DNA from: Arthrobacter sp. 9AX
GTDB lineage: Bacteria; Actinomycetota; Actinomycetes; Actinomycetales; Micrococcaceae
NCBI RefSeq assembly: GCF_902506095.1
Contig: NZ_LR733293.1
Coordinates: 3,656,264 to 3,720,263, forward strand
Direction: 5' to 3'
Length of the DNA stretch: 64,000 nucleotides
Shown: piece by piece, positions 34,241 to 42,915 of the stretch
Layout: every line of letters starts with the position of its first letter
Numbering within the stretch: the stretch's first letter is position 1
Program-made: the position numbers and the translations under genes
The notes under the pieces: model-generated
What the model was told of the DNA's origin: nothing
What the model saw: only the letters and a program-made list of their open reading frames with translations
The model's database searches: none

Positions 34241-35221
34241 TTAGAGCAGAGCGCTTTTCGCCTCGTCCAGGGCCTTCTTCGCCGCGTCGGCCGGGGACAT
34301 GCGGCTGAAGTGGACCTCAAGGGCATACCGGGTCAGGACCTCAACCACAGCGCTGGAACCGGCGGGCGGCACCGGAACGGCGCCGCCAAGTTCGTCCGCG
34401 ATGTCATCGATGAACTTGGCCGTGGCCGCATCTGCAGGACTCAGCTTGCTGGTCACGGCTGCACGCACTGCCGAGTTGGCCGGGATGCCGCGGTCCGCCA
34501 GCCCGGTGTCGCCGGCCCTGGTGCTGTTGACCAGGAAGTCGACGAATTTCTGGGCCTCGGCAGGGTGCTTGGTCCGGGAGCTTGCGGACCAGAACTGGGA
34601 GGACTTGTAGTACTGCTGGGCGTCGGCAGCGGCCCCGTCGATGCTCGGCGGCCGGAGAATCTCAAGCTCCTGGCCGGACGCCTTCCTGAGCGCCCCCAAC
34701 TGGTTGGACCAGTACCAGGCCATGGCATACCGGTTGGTGGACAGCCCCTGCTGGTCAATGGAAGCGGTGGCGTCTTCCGTGGTGACCGAGGCGGGCGGCA
34801 CGCCCTTGGAGTCACGCATCTCAGCCTGGTACCCGTACCAGCCCTTGAGGTCGTTCTCGTCGAAGCCCAGCTTTCCGTCTGCGGCGAAGAGGGTCTTGCC
34901 GTGCTGGCGCAACCAGAGGTTCGCGGCCGCATCCCCGGTCACCGCGCCGGAGCCGTACACGCCGCCGGCGCTGGTATCCGTGATGGCTGCAGCAGTCCTG
35001 TTGTAGTCCTCCCATGTCCACGTGGAATCGTCCGGGATGTTGACACCGCTGGCCGCGACCAGTGCGGGGTTGGCCAACACCACCTGTGCGTTTATGCTGG
35101 CGGTCACGGCATACTGCTTACCCTCCACCGTGCCGGCGTCTGCCGCGGCCTTTTCGAACTTGGACTGATCCACGTCCTTGAGCTCAAGCGCTAGGCGTGA
35201 TCCATAACACGCGTCAAGAAC
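34241..35221 (-). pseudogene. ABC solute-binding protein, N-terminally truncated
   Basis: About 325 in-frame codons match the C-terminal three quarters of the intact binding protein at 42916-44283 (SQFWSASSRTKHP, LADRG-PNS-VRAA, KFIDDIADELG). Homology continues upstream of any start codon to YGSRLALELKDVDQSK, aligned to YSSRGALLDLS in the intact paralogue, and then stops at a TGA (35222-35224). The signal peptide, lipobox and first ~120 residues are gone. A GTG at 35173 could open 310 codons but would yield a cytoplasmic fragment. The break lies beside a 10-bp direct repeat and the 3' end of an MFS gene, so a deletion or insertion removed the 5' part. Confidence 0.85.
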
Positions 35222-35250
35222 TCACAGAAAGAAACTTTTGCTCACAGAAA
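35221..35250. repeat. 10-bp direct repeat at the pseudogene breakpoint
   Basis: CTCACAGAAA occurs at 35221-35230 and 35241-35250, exactly where homology of the truncated binding protein ends and four bases before the MFS stop. Confidence 0.7.
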
Positions 35251-35253
35251 TTG

Positions 35254-36525
35254 TTAGCGTGCGCTTCCGCTGTTTGTGTTTCGGGAGTTGAGCCAAAGCA
35301 GAATTCCGATGACCGCGGCGGACAATGCGCCTCCCGCGCCGGTGGCGACGAGCCCCATCCGCACCCCGAACTGCCCGGTCAGCCAACCGGCCAGCAACCC
35401 GCCCATGGCGTGTCCCCCAAGCAGGAGCGGCAGGTACAACGCCATCACCCTGCCCCGTATCTCGGGCCCTGCCTCGAGTTGGACGGCGGTTGCGGCACTG
35501 GTCAGGAACAGCAGGGTCATAAGGCCCACCACCACCAGCATCACGGTGAAGAGGATGAGGTTGGGCATCAGGGCCGCGACCAGCTGTGACAAACCGAAGA
35601 GACCGGCAGCGAGGACGATCCCCTTCCGGCCCAGTTTCCGGATGCGGGCCGCCAGCAGTGCACCGGCCAGGGCACCAACAGCGCTGACCGTATTGAACAG
35701 GCCGAATCCTTTGACTCCGTTGTGCCAGACGCGTTCGGCAAAGGCTGCCAGCACCACGGGTCCGTTCATTCCGAACATGCCCAGCAGCCCGGCCAGGGCA
35801 ATGATCAGCAGCAGCGAGGGACGTTCCTTGACGTACCGGAACCCGGCCAGGAGCTGTCCCCTCCCCCGCACCGCAGGGGTGCTGTGGTGCAGTTCGGCGG
35901 GGCGGATAGCGGCGATCATGCACAGGACCAGCACGCACAGCAGCGCGTTGGCCGCGAATGCTGCGGCGGATCCGGCCTGGGCAATGACTGCTCCGGCAAG
36001 TGCCGGTCCTGCCATGGCACCCAGCTGGCCGATGGCGTTGTTGAGGCCGATGGCCGCCCGGAGCCCGGTGTCCCCCACCACTTCATTAACAAAGACGGTG
36101 GTGGCCGGCTGGTTGATGGCGGACGTGACACCGAGCGCGATGCAGCTGGCGTAGACCGCCCAGACCGTGATGGTCCCGCTCGCGGCCCACGCGGCGAGGC
36201 CCATGGCGAGGAGGGCGATGATGCCCTGGCAGGCAAGCATGATGCGGCGTTTGGGAACGAGGTCCACCAGTAAGCCGCTGAGCGGGCCCACCACCAGCAT
36301 CGGCAGGAACTGCAGGGCAACGGCCACGCCCACGGCGGCGGGACTGCCGGTCAGCTGCAGCACCAGCCAGTCCTGGGCCAGGCGCTGCATCCACACTCCC
36401 ACGCTGCCGGTGAAGAGCAGGACCAGGAAAATCCGGTAGTTGCGCTGCGCCAGGGGCTGGTACCACGGCGGCTGGTTCTGTGACGGACGGAGGGACTGCT
36501 GGGAATGCTGGCGGTCGGAAGACAC
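35254..36525 (-). CDS. MFS transporter, exporter type
   Basis: A 423-residue protein with 12 predicted helices. Loop motifs VDLVPKRRIMLACQG (motif A-like) and GPALAGAVIAQAG resemble the MFS_3/enterobactin- or drug-efflux branch rather than sugar symporters. It starts with GTG at 36525 behind a weak ribosome site. It follows a DUF624 gene by 92 bases on the same strand and ends at the pseudogene junction, so it may be a later arrival in the sugar block. The substrate is unknown. Confidence 0.82.
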   Translation of the reverse strand: MSSDRQHSQQSLRPSQNQPPWYQPLAQRNYRIFLVLLFTGSVGVWMQRLAQDWLVLQLTGSPAAVGVAVALQFLPMLVVGPLSGLLVDLVPKRRIMLACQGIIALLAMGLAAWAASGTITVWAVYASCIALGVTSAINQPATTVFVNEVVGDTGLRAAIGLNNAIGQLGAMAGPALAGAVIAQAGSAAAFAANALLCVLVLCMIAAIRPAELHHSTPAVRGRGQLLAGFRYVKERPSLLLIIALAGLLGMFGMNGPVVLAAFAERVWHNGVKGFGLFNTVSAVGALAGALLAARIRKLGRKGIVLAAGLFGLSQLVAALMPNLILFTVMLVVVGLMTLLFLTSAATAVQLEAGPEIRGRVMALYLPLLLGGHAMGGLLAGWLTGQFGVRMGLVATGAGGALSAAVIGILLWLNSRNTNSGSAR

Positions 36526-36617
36526 GTCGGACTCAACTCAATAGTGACGGACAGAACCGGGAGATTCTTGGGGCGAAGCCGGTCTTTCCGGCGCAGCTGT
36601 ACTTCAGAGGGGGCGTG

Positions 36618-37283
36618 TCAGGCGCGGGTGGAGCGCAGTTTGACGGCTGCTGCGGCGAGGATCAGGGTACCGGGAACCACCACGAAGAGGGCCGCGAGCA
36701 TCCAGACGAACACCACGGCGCCGAATAATGCCGCAGCCAGCAGGAGGGATCCGGTCCAGTCGCGCAGTGACAGGGCCTGGCCGGTTTCGACTGCGGCGCG
36801 CCAGGCACCGCGCGCGTCGGCGCTGCCCACAGCGGGCATGCCGGCGTCGGCAACGACTCCCATGCCTGCGGAGTCGGACCAGGCGGCGGTAGTCCGCAGG
36901 AGCAGGACTGCTCCCGCGGCGGCGAGGATCAGGGTGGCGGGAAGCACCACTTCCCGGCCCGGAAGCTGCCCCACCCAAGCGAGCAAAAGGTTAAGGACAA
37001 TCACGACTGCGGCTGCCGCCGTCGTGATTCCCAGCTTCCAGCTGCCCGGCAGGGCAGCCCTGAACGTGCCCCAGAGGCTGCGGACGGAATCGTCCCGGCC
37101 GGAGAGGTGGCGTTCGAGATGGGCGATCCCCGCCGCATACGCGGCGGGGATGGTCACCAGCGGAAGGGACAGCACCAGCACCAGCACCCCGGCCAGGAGG
37201 GTCTCGGAGAACAGTGCAAAACGGTTCACCGGGACGGGTTCGTGGTGGTTGGGGGCGGGTGTGGTGCTGTCCATGACGCTCAT
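36618..37283 (-). CDS. YesL-like (DUF624) membrane protein
   Basis: A 221-residue protein with about five hydrophobic segments and the early motif FALFSETLLAGVLVLVLSLPLVTIPAAYAAG, in part typical of DUF624. It is 19 bases downstream of the permease gene at 37303, completing an operon of binding protein, two permeases and YesL. It is only distantly similar to the YesL protein at 28639; here it trails the importer rather than leading it. Function is unknown in the family. Confidence 0.78.
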   Translation of the reverse strand: MSVMDSTTPAPNHHEPVPVNRFALFSETLLAGVLVLVLSLPLVTIPAAYAAGIAHLERHLSGRDDSVRSLWGTFRAALPGSWKLGITTAAAAVVIVLNLLLAWVGQLPGREVVLPATLILAAAGAVLLLRTTAAWSDSAGMGVVADAGMPAVGSADARGAWRAAVETGQALSLRDWTGSLLLAAALFGAVVFVWMLAALFVVVPGTLILAAAAVKLRSTRA

Positions 37284-37302
37284 TTTCTGTTGTGTTCTTC
37301 CG

Positions 37303-38220
37303 TTAGCCCTTGAGGCCCTGGGTGGAGACGCCTTCGACGATGTAGCGCTGGAAGACCAGGAAGAAGATCAGCACCGGCAGCAGGGCCAGGACGGACATTG
37401 CAATCATGGCGCCATAGTCCGAGCTCTGGGTCTGGTCAACGAAGAGTCGCAGGGCCAACGGCAGCGGGTACTTGTCCGGCGTGTTCAGGTAGAGCAGCGG
37501 GCCCAGGAAGTCGTTCCAGCTCCAGATGAAGGAGAAGATCGACGTGGAGATCAGGGCCGGCTTCATCAGCGGCAGCATGATGGAGGTGAAGATCCGGACG
37601 TGCCCGGCGCCGTCTATCCGTGCGGCCTCGTCCAGCTCACCGGGCAGGTTGCGCATGAACTGGACCATCAGGAACACGAAGAACGCGTCGGCGGCGAGGA
37701 ACTTGCCGATCAGCAGCGGGACGTAGGTGTCCACGAGTCCGAGCTGCTGGAACACGATGTACTGCGGGATGATCACCACGTGGAACGGCAGGAGCAGCGT
37801 TGCGATCATCATGCCGAAGAAAATGCTCCGGCCGGGGAACTTGATCCTTGCGAACGCATACGCGGACACGGACGCCGAGAGGATGGTGCCCACCACGGCA
37901 CCTATGGCCAGGATCAGCGAGTTGGTGAAGAACTGCAGGGTGGAGACGCCGCCGATGCCCTCCATGGCGGTGACGAAGTTGTCGAAGCTGAAGTTGTTGG
38001 ACCACAGCGAGGTGTTCGCACCGCCGATCTCGGCGTTCGGCTTGAAGGATGAGGCGATCATCCACAGGCCCGGGTACAGGACCACGGCAGTGAGCGCGAG
38101 GGCCACGACGTGGAAGATGGTGCTCTTGGCCCGCTTGGCCGCGGCCGATTCGGACTTGGGATTGTAATGCGGCACCTGTGCGTCCGGAGTGGACTGGGTG
38201 GGGGTTGCCATGGTTGTCAT
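37303..38220 (-). CDS. Carbohydrate ABC transporter permease (CUT1, MalG-like)
   Basis: A 305-residue permease with six helices. The EAA loop LDEAARIDGAGHVRIFTSIMLP lies near residue 200. Segments FVFLMVQFMRNLPGELDEAA and FSFIWSWNDFLGPLLYLN are typical of the second permease of CUT1 importers. Its start overlaps the upstream permease stop by four bases. The nearest enzyme across the divergent promoter is the GH42 beta-galactosidase, so a galactose-containing oligosaccharide is the likely cargo (inference). Confidence 0.92.
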   Translation of the reverse strand: MTTMATPTQSTPDAQVPHYNPKSESAAAKRAKSTIFHVVALALTAVVLYPGLWMIASSFKPNAEIGGANTSLWSNNFSFDNFVTAMEGIGGVSTLQFFTNSLILAIGAVVGTILSASVSAYAFARIKFPGRSIFFGMMIATLLLPFHVVIIPQYIVFQQLGLVDTYVPLLIGKFLAADAFFVFLMVQFMRNLPGELDEAARIDGAGHVRIFTSIMLPLMKPALISTSIFSFIWSWNDFLGPLLYLNTPDKYPLPLALRLFVDQTQSSDYGAMIAMSVLALLPVLIFFLVFQRYIVEGVSTQGLKG

Positions 38221-39170
38221 TTTGCATCACCGCTGTAGTGGACCCAGGACTTGGAGGTACGGAAGAAGATGAGGGTAATGATGCCCACCACGATCACCAG
38301 CAGCCAGGCCATTGCCGAGGCATAGCCCATCCGGAAGTCGCTGAAACCCCGCAGGTACAGGTAGAGGGTGTAGAAGAGGGTGGAGCCGGCCGGACCGCCT
38401 TCACCGTTGGAGATGATGTACGCCGAGGCGAAGATCTGGAACGCGTGGATGGTTTCCATCAGCAGGTTGAAGAAGATCACCGGGGAGAGCATAGGCCAGG
38501 TGATGTTGAAGAACTTCCGGACCGGGCCGGCACCGTCCATGGACGCCGCCTCGTAGAGATCGTTGGGGATCTGCTTCAGGCCGGCCAGGAAGATCACCAT
38601 CGGGGCGCCGAACTGCCACACCGTCAGGAGGATGAACATCGGCATGGTCATGGACGGGTTGCCCACCCAGCCGCCCAGGTTGATCCCGAAGAAGGACAGC
38701 CCCTGGTCCACCGGACCGGAATCGCCGAACATGGCCTTCCAGACGATCGCGATGGATACGGACGCACCGATCAGGGAGGGCGCGTAGAAGGCGGAGCGGT
38801 AGAAGCCCTGCCCGCGGCGCTTGCTGTTCAGCAGCATTGCCACCGCCAGTGCCGCGGCGAGCTTGAGCGGGGTACCGAAAACCACGTAGCCCACGGTCAC
38901 GCCCACTGACTGCAGGAACCGTTCGTCCTGGAAGAGGGTGGTGTAGTTGTCCAGGCCGATCCACTTGGGCGGATCGAACAGGTTGTAGTTGGTGAAGGAA
39001 AGGTACAGCGAGGAAATCATGGGCCCGACAGTGAGGGCGATGAATCCCAGCAGCCAGGGCAGCAGGAAGGTGTAGCCGGCACGGGCATCCACCCCGCGCT
39101 GCTTCGACTTGCGAAGCTGCGCGGGAGCGGACGACGCCGAACGCCTGCTCAGTGTTGGGCTTTGAGTCAC
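38217..39170 (-). CDS. Sugar ABC transporter permease (CUT1, MalF-like)
   Basis: This 317-residue permease has six helices behind a basic N-terminus (RRSASSAPAQLRKSKQRG). The EAA loop is LYEAASMDGAGPVRKFFNIT near residue 215. It has the first-permease features PMISSLYLSFTNYNLFDPPKWIG (in part) and GYASAMAWLLVIVVGIITLIFF. It is transcribed 46 bases after the binding-protein gene. Strong similarity to the permease at 45448 shows that importers two and three are duplicates. Confidence 0.92.
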   Translation of the reverse strand: MTQSPTLSRRSASSAPAQLRKSKQRGVDARAGYTFLLPWLLGFIALTVGPMISSLYLSFTNYNLFDPPKWIGLDNYTTLFQDERFLQSVGVTVGYVVFGTPLKLAAALAVAMLLNSKRRGQGFYRSAFYAPSLIGASVSIAIVWKAMFGDSGPVDQGLSFFGINLGGWVGNPSMTMPMFILLTVWQFGAPMVIFLAGLKQIPNDLYEAASMDGAGPVRKFFNITWPMLSPVIFFNLLMETIHAFQIFASAYIISNGEGGPAGSTLFYTLYLYLRGFSDFRMGYASAMAWLLVIVVGIITLIFFRTSKSWVHYSGDAK

Positions 39171-39216
39171 GAGTTCATTCCGTCAGTTGTGGACGTCTTG
39201 GTCAGACAGTGCCTGA

Positions 39217-40506
39217 TCAGGCGTTCTGCTTGATGAGGTCTTCGGCTTCCTTGAACCATGCGTCTGCTGCGCCGTCGATGGTCAGCTTGCCGTAGTTCAG
39301 ATCGGAGGAGACGCGCTTGAAGGAAGCTTCGAGGGTGCCGAAGCCGACGATGGGCGGCTCGGGAGCGTCCTTGAGGTACTGCTCGATGGACTTTTCGTAG
39401 TCCACCACGAGCTTGTCCGTGCCTTCGAAGGTGGTGCCGTCACGCTGGGTCTTGGAAGCAGGGACGCCGCGGGAGGTCTTGAAGATCTGCCCTACCTCGG
39501 GGTCGTTGACCATGAAATCGATGAAGCGGGCTGCGGCGTCCTTGTACTTGGTCTTGGCGCTGGCCACCATCAGCATGGACGGCTTCAGGAACAGGCCCAG
39601 GTTGTCCGGATCATCGGACGGGACCGGAACAAGCTTGAGTTCCTTGGCGCCGCTGTCCCCGAGGTAGCCGGCCATGAAGTTGTCCCAGGTGACTTCAGTT
39701 GCCGTGACGTTGGAGCCGAACGGCGACTTGGGGGCGAGCTGGGTGACCCGCTCTTCGGAGACGATGGCGGGGGTTCCGCGAAGGCCGGCGGTGGTGTTCC
39801 ACCACTTCTTCATATCGTCCTTGGTGAAGCCGAGCTTGCCGTCTTCAGTGAACGCTTCGATGTTGTTCTGGCGCAGCCAGATGTTGAACATCCACCACAC
39901 GCCGGTGTAGTCGGTGGAGCCGAAGAGTGCGCTGTTGCTCTTGGTGCCTACCTCGGTGAGGAAGTCGTTGAATTCCTTGTAGGTCCAAGAGCCATCCGGC
40001 TCGGCGATGCCCAGGGATGCCAGCTTGGCCGGATCGTAGTAGACGGCGAAGGCATTGGTGCTGGTGGGGATGCCGTAGGTCTTGCCCTTGATCTGGCCGG
40101 AGGGCAGGAGAGACTTCTCGAATGCATCGGTGTTGATCTTCACGGTGCCGAGGTCCAGGAGCTGGTTGCGCTGGCCGTAATCGCGCAGGTAGGACAGGTC
40201 CCACTGCATCACGTCCGGCAGGCCGCCGCCGGCTGCCTCTGTGGCACGCTTCTGCCAGTAGCCGGCGAAGTCGGTGAAGTTGCCGTTGACCTTGATGTCC
40301 GGGTTCTTCGATTCGAACAAGGCGATGGCCTTGCGGGTGCGCTCGGCGCGGTCATCGTTGCCCCACCAGGTGTAGTTGATGGTGACGGGCTTCTCCGCGG
40401 TACCTGTTTCCCCGGAAGAGCTGGAGCCAGCTCCACAAGCCGCCAGTGCCGCGGCAGATGCGGTGCCGACGGCTACGGTGGTAAGGAAATGCCTTCTGTT
40501 GATCAT
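39217..40506 (-). CDS. Sugar ABC transporter substrate-binding lipoprotein
   Basis: A 429-residue protein beginning MINRRHFLTTVAVGTASAAA with lipobox LAAC near residue 24; the RR pair could also direct Tat export. Mature domain motifs (TINYTWWGNDDRAERTRKAI, DVMQWDLSYLRDYGQRN in part) are those of CUT1 binding proteins. GGAGGCTCCC lies just upstream of the ATG at 40506. It heads importer two, opposite the GH42 gene, with two LacI-type sites in the shared promoter. Confidence 0.93.
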   Translation of the reverse strand: MINRRHFLTTVAVGTASAAALAACGAGSSSSGETGTAEKPVTINYTWWGNDDRAERTRKAIALFESKNPDIKVNGNFTDFAGYWQKRATEAAGGGLPDVMQWDLSYLRDYGQRNQLLDLGTVKINTDAFEKSLLPSGQIKGKTYGIPTSTNAFAVYYDPAKLASLGIAEPDGSWTYKEFNDFLTEVGTKSNSALFGSTDYTGVWWMFNIWLRQNNIEAFTEDGKLGFTKDDMKKWWNTTAGLRGTPAIVSEERVTQLAPKSPFGSNVTATEVTWDNFMAGYLGDSGAKELKLVPVPSDDPDNLGLFLKPSMLMVASAKTKYKDAAARFIDFMVNDPEVGQIFKTSRGVPASKTQRDGTTFEGTDKLVVDYEKSIEQYLKDAPEPPIVGFGTLEASFKRVSSDLNYGKLTIDGAADAWFKEAEDLIKQNA

Positions 40507-40584
40507 GGGAGCCTCCTTGCTCGATGTGTGCAATCCCTTCGCCCAAAACTACAACGAGGGTAGTGAGCTGGCTTACACGGCTTC

Positions 40585-40631
40585 TGAAACGATACAATAT
40601 CGGCATTCACGGAAATGGGCAAGCGTTTTCC
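40585..40631. promoter_or_regulatory. Divergent control region of importer two and GH42
   Basis: TGAAACGATACA (40585-40596) resembles the rhamnose-type operator, and GGCAAGCGTTTTCC (40618-40631) is the near mirror of the site at 29494. Both lie in the 177-base gap between divergent starts. Confidence 0.6.
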
Positions 40632-40683
40632 AAAGATCTGATTTTCGCGCCGCTTCCCTCTTCCCAGCAGACAAAGGAGTCCC

Positions 40684-42699
40684 ATGATTTTGCAGGAAAC
40701 CTCCAGCCCGGCCAGCGTCTGGAACAACATCGAAGGCATCGCGTACGGCGGCGATTACAACCCGGAGCAGTGGCCCGCCAGCGTCCGCCTGGAGGACCTG
40801 GAGCTGATGCAGGAGGCAGGCGTGAGCTTCCTCAGCGTGGGAATCTTCTCCTGGGCACTGCTGGAACCGGCTGAGGGCACGTACCACTTTGCCTGGTTGG
40901 ACGAGGTGATGGACAACCTCGCGGGAATCGGCGTTAAGGTCGCCCTCGCCACAGCCACGGCCGCCCCCCCGGCCTGGTTGGTACGGAAACATCCTGAGAT
41001 CCTGCCGGTCACGGCTGACGGGACCGTGCTGGGACCGGGCTCACGGCGGCACTACACGCCGTCGTCGGCCGTTTACCGCCGTTACGCAACCGGAATCACC
41101 CGGGTGCTGGCGGAGCGTTACAAGGACCACCCGGCCCTGGCGCTCTGGCACGTGGACAATGAACTGGGCTGCCACGTCTCTGAGTTCTACGGGGAGGAGG
41201 ACACAGCCGCTTTCCGTGCCTGGCTGGAGCGCCGGTACGGGAACATCGAGGCGCTGAACGCGGCCTGGGGCACGGCTTTCTGGTCCCAGCACTACGGTTC
41301 GTTCGAGGAGATCCTTCCGCCCGCGGTCGCCCCGTCCACGCTGAATCCGGGCCAGCAGCTGGACTTCCAGCGGTTCAACTCCTGGGCGCTGATGGACTAC
41401 TACCGGGAGCTCGTTGCGGTCCTGCGCGAGGTGACTCCCGGCGTTCCATGCACCACCAACCTGATGGCCTCGAGCGCCACCAAGTCAATGGACTACTTTG
41501 ACTGGGCCAAGGACCTGGACGTCATCGCCAACGACCATTACCTGGTGGCCGCCGACCCCGAGCGGCAGATCGAACTCGCGTTCAGCGCGGACCTTACCCG
41601 GGGCATTGCGGGTGGTGACCCCTGGATCCTGATGGAACATTCGACGTCGGCCGTCAACTGGCAGCCGCGCAACCAGCCCAAGATGCCCGGCGAAATGCTG
41701 CGCAACTCGCTGGCCCATGTAGCCCGGGGTGCCGACGCGGTGATGTTTTTTCAGTGGCGGCAAAGCTTCGCCGGGTCCGAAAAGTTCCACTCGGCGATGG
41801 TGCCGCACGGCGGGCGCGACACCCGCGTGTGGCGCGAGGTAGTGGACCTCGGCGCGGCGCTGAAGCGGCTGGCTCCTGTGCGCGGTTCCCGCGTGGAGTC
41901 CCGCGTTGCGATCGTGTTTGACTACGAGGCCTGGTGGGCGAGCGAAATCGATTCCAAACCGAGCATCGATGTGAAGTACCTGGACCTGCTGCGGGCGTTC
42001 CACCGGGCGCTGTTCCTGCGGGGCGTTTCCGTGGACGTGGTGCATCCGTCCGCTATCCTCGATGGCTACGACCTCGTTCTGGTCTGCACCCTGTACTCCG
42101 TCACTGACGACGCGGCGGCCAACATTGCCGCTGCTGCCGCGGCCGGTGCCACGGTGCTGGTCAGCTACTTCAGCGGCATTGCGGACAAGAACGACCACGT
42201 CCGCCTGGGCGGTTACCCGGGCGCGTTCCGGGAACTGCTGGGAGTCCGCGTGGAGGAATTCCACCCCTTGCTGGCCGGCACACAGCTGAAGCTGAGCGAC
42301 GGTGCTGTGTCCTCCGTTTGGAGCGAGCACGTGCACCTTGCCGGAGCCGATGCCGTCCAGACCTTTACGGAATACCCGCTGGAGGGCGTTCCGTCCTTGA
42401 CCCGGCGGCCTGTTGGGGCCGGGTCGGCCTGGTACCTGGCAACGTTCCCGGACCGGGACGGAATCGAGTCTGTTGTGGACCGGTTGCTGGAGGAGTCCGG
42501 CGTTGCGGCCGCGGCTGCTGCCGACCCCGGCGTTGAGTTGACGCGGCGGCGCTCCGACGACGGACGCACCTTCCTGTTCGCCATCAACCACACCCGTTCA
42601 TCCGCGACAGTCCAGGCTTCGGGTGCGGAGCTGCTTTCGGGCCAGGCGTTTGACGGTACGGTTCCTGCCGGCGGGGTTGTGGTGATCGCGGAGGGCTGA
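40684..42699 (+). CDS. Beta-galactosidase, GH42
   Basis: A 671-residue enzyme. The TIM barrel starts with GIAYGGDYNPEQWP, the acid/base Glu is in LWHVDNELGCHVSEFYG (~160) and the nucleophile Glu in WILMEHSTSAVNW (~318). Trimerisation and beta domains follow (FDYEAWWASEIDSKPSIDV). GH42 enzymes release galactose from galactan side chains or arabinogalactan oligosaccharides. No signal peptide, so the substrate must be imported, presumably by the divergent ABC system. Start at 40684 follows AAAGGAGTCCC. Confidence 0.94.
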   Translation: MILQETSSPASVWNNIEGIAYGGDYNPEQWPASVRLEDLELMQEAGVSFLSVGIFSWALLEPAEGTYHFAWLDEVMDNLAGIGVKVALATATAAPPAWLVRKHPEILPVTADGTVLGPGSRRHYTPSSAVYRRYATGITRVLAERYKDHPALALWHVDNELGCHVSEFYGEEDTAAFRAWLERRYGNIEALNAAWGTAFWSQHYGSFEEILPPAVAPSTLNPGQQLDFQRFNSWALMDYYRELVAVLREVTPGVPCTTNLMASSATKSMDYFDWAKDLDVIANDHYLVAADPERQIELAFSADLTRGIAGGDPWILMEHSTSAVNWQPRNQPKMPGEMLRNSLAHVARGADAVMFFQWRQSFAGSEKFHSAMVPHGGRDTRVWREVVDLGAALKRLAPVRGSRVESRVAIVFDYEAWWASEIDSKPSIDVKYLDLLRAFHRALFLRGVSVDVVHPSAILDGYDLVLVCTLYSVTDDAAANIAAAAAAGATVLVSYFSGIADKNDHVRLGGYPGAFRELLGVRVEEFHPLLAGTQLKLSDGAVSSVWSEHVHLAGADAVQTFTEYPLEGVPSLTRRPVGAGSAWYLATFPDRDGIESVVDRLLEESGVAAAAAADPGVELTRRRSDDGRTFLFAINHTRSSATVQASGAELLSGQAFDGTVPAGGVVVIAEG

Positions 42700-42713
42700 C
42701 GCACTTGAGGTGA

Positions 42714-42748
42714 CCGGCCGTGCGTTCAATTCTTCGTGGCACGGCCGG
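42714..42748 (+). terminator. Hairpin after GH42
   Basis: Perfect 10-bp stem CCGGCCGTGC / GCACGGCCGG with a 15-base loop, 15 bases past the GH42 stop. Confidence 0.6.
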
Positions 42749-42769
42749 AAGCTCGGAGCATTGAGGTTA

Positions 42770-42820
42770 AACAGCTCCGTCCCGGGAGGAACCAAAGGGT
42801 CCCACCGGGACGGAGCTGTT
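42770..42820. terminator. Strong hairpin between GH42 and binding-protein gene
   Basis: Perfect 16-bp stem AACAGCTCCGTCCCGG / CCGGGACGGAGCTGTT (42770-42785, 42805-42820) around 19 bases. It lies between converging genes and may serve both. Nothing else is seen in the 216-base gap. Confidence 0.7.
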
Positions 42821-42915
42821 ACCGCCGTCGGACGATTTGGGCGCCAGGAGGCGTCCACCCAAGTTGTCCTGGGCCGTGATTGGCGGTGTGAAGCTAACTG
42901 CTTTTTGGAGCAAAT

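Noticed and set aside
35174..35253. Intact insertion sequence at the pseudogene junction
   Set aside because: Only a 10-bp direct repeat is present; no transposase and no terminal inverted repeats are visible.
42714..42820. CRISPR-like or integron-like repeats at the tandem hairpins
   Set aside because: The two hairpins differ in sequence and there are no regularly spaced direct repeats; they are terminators.
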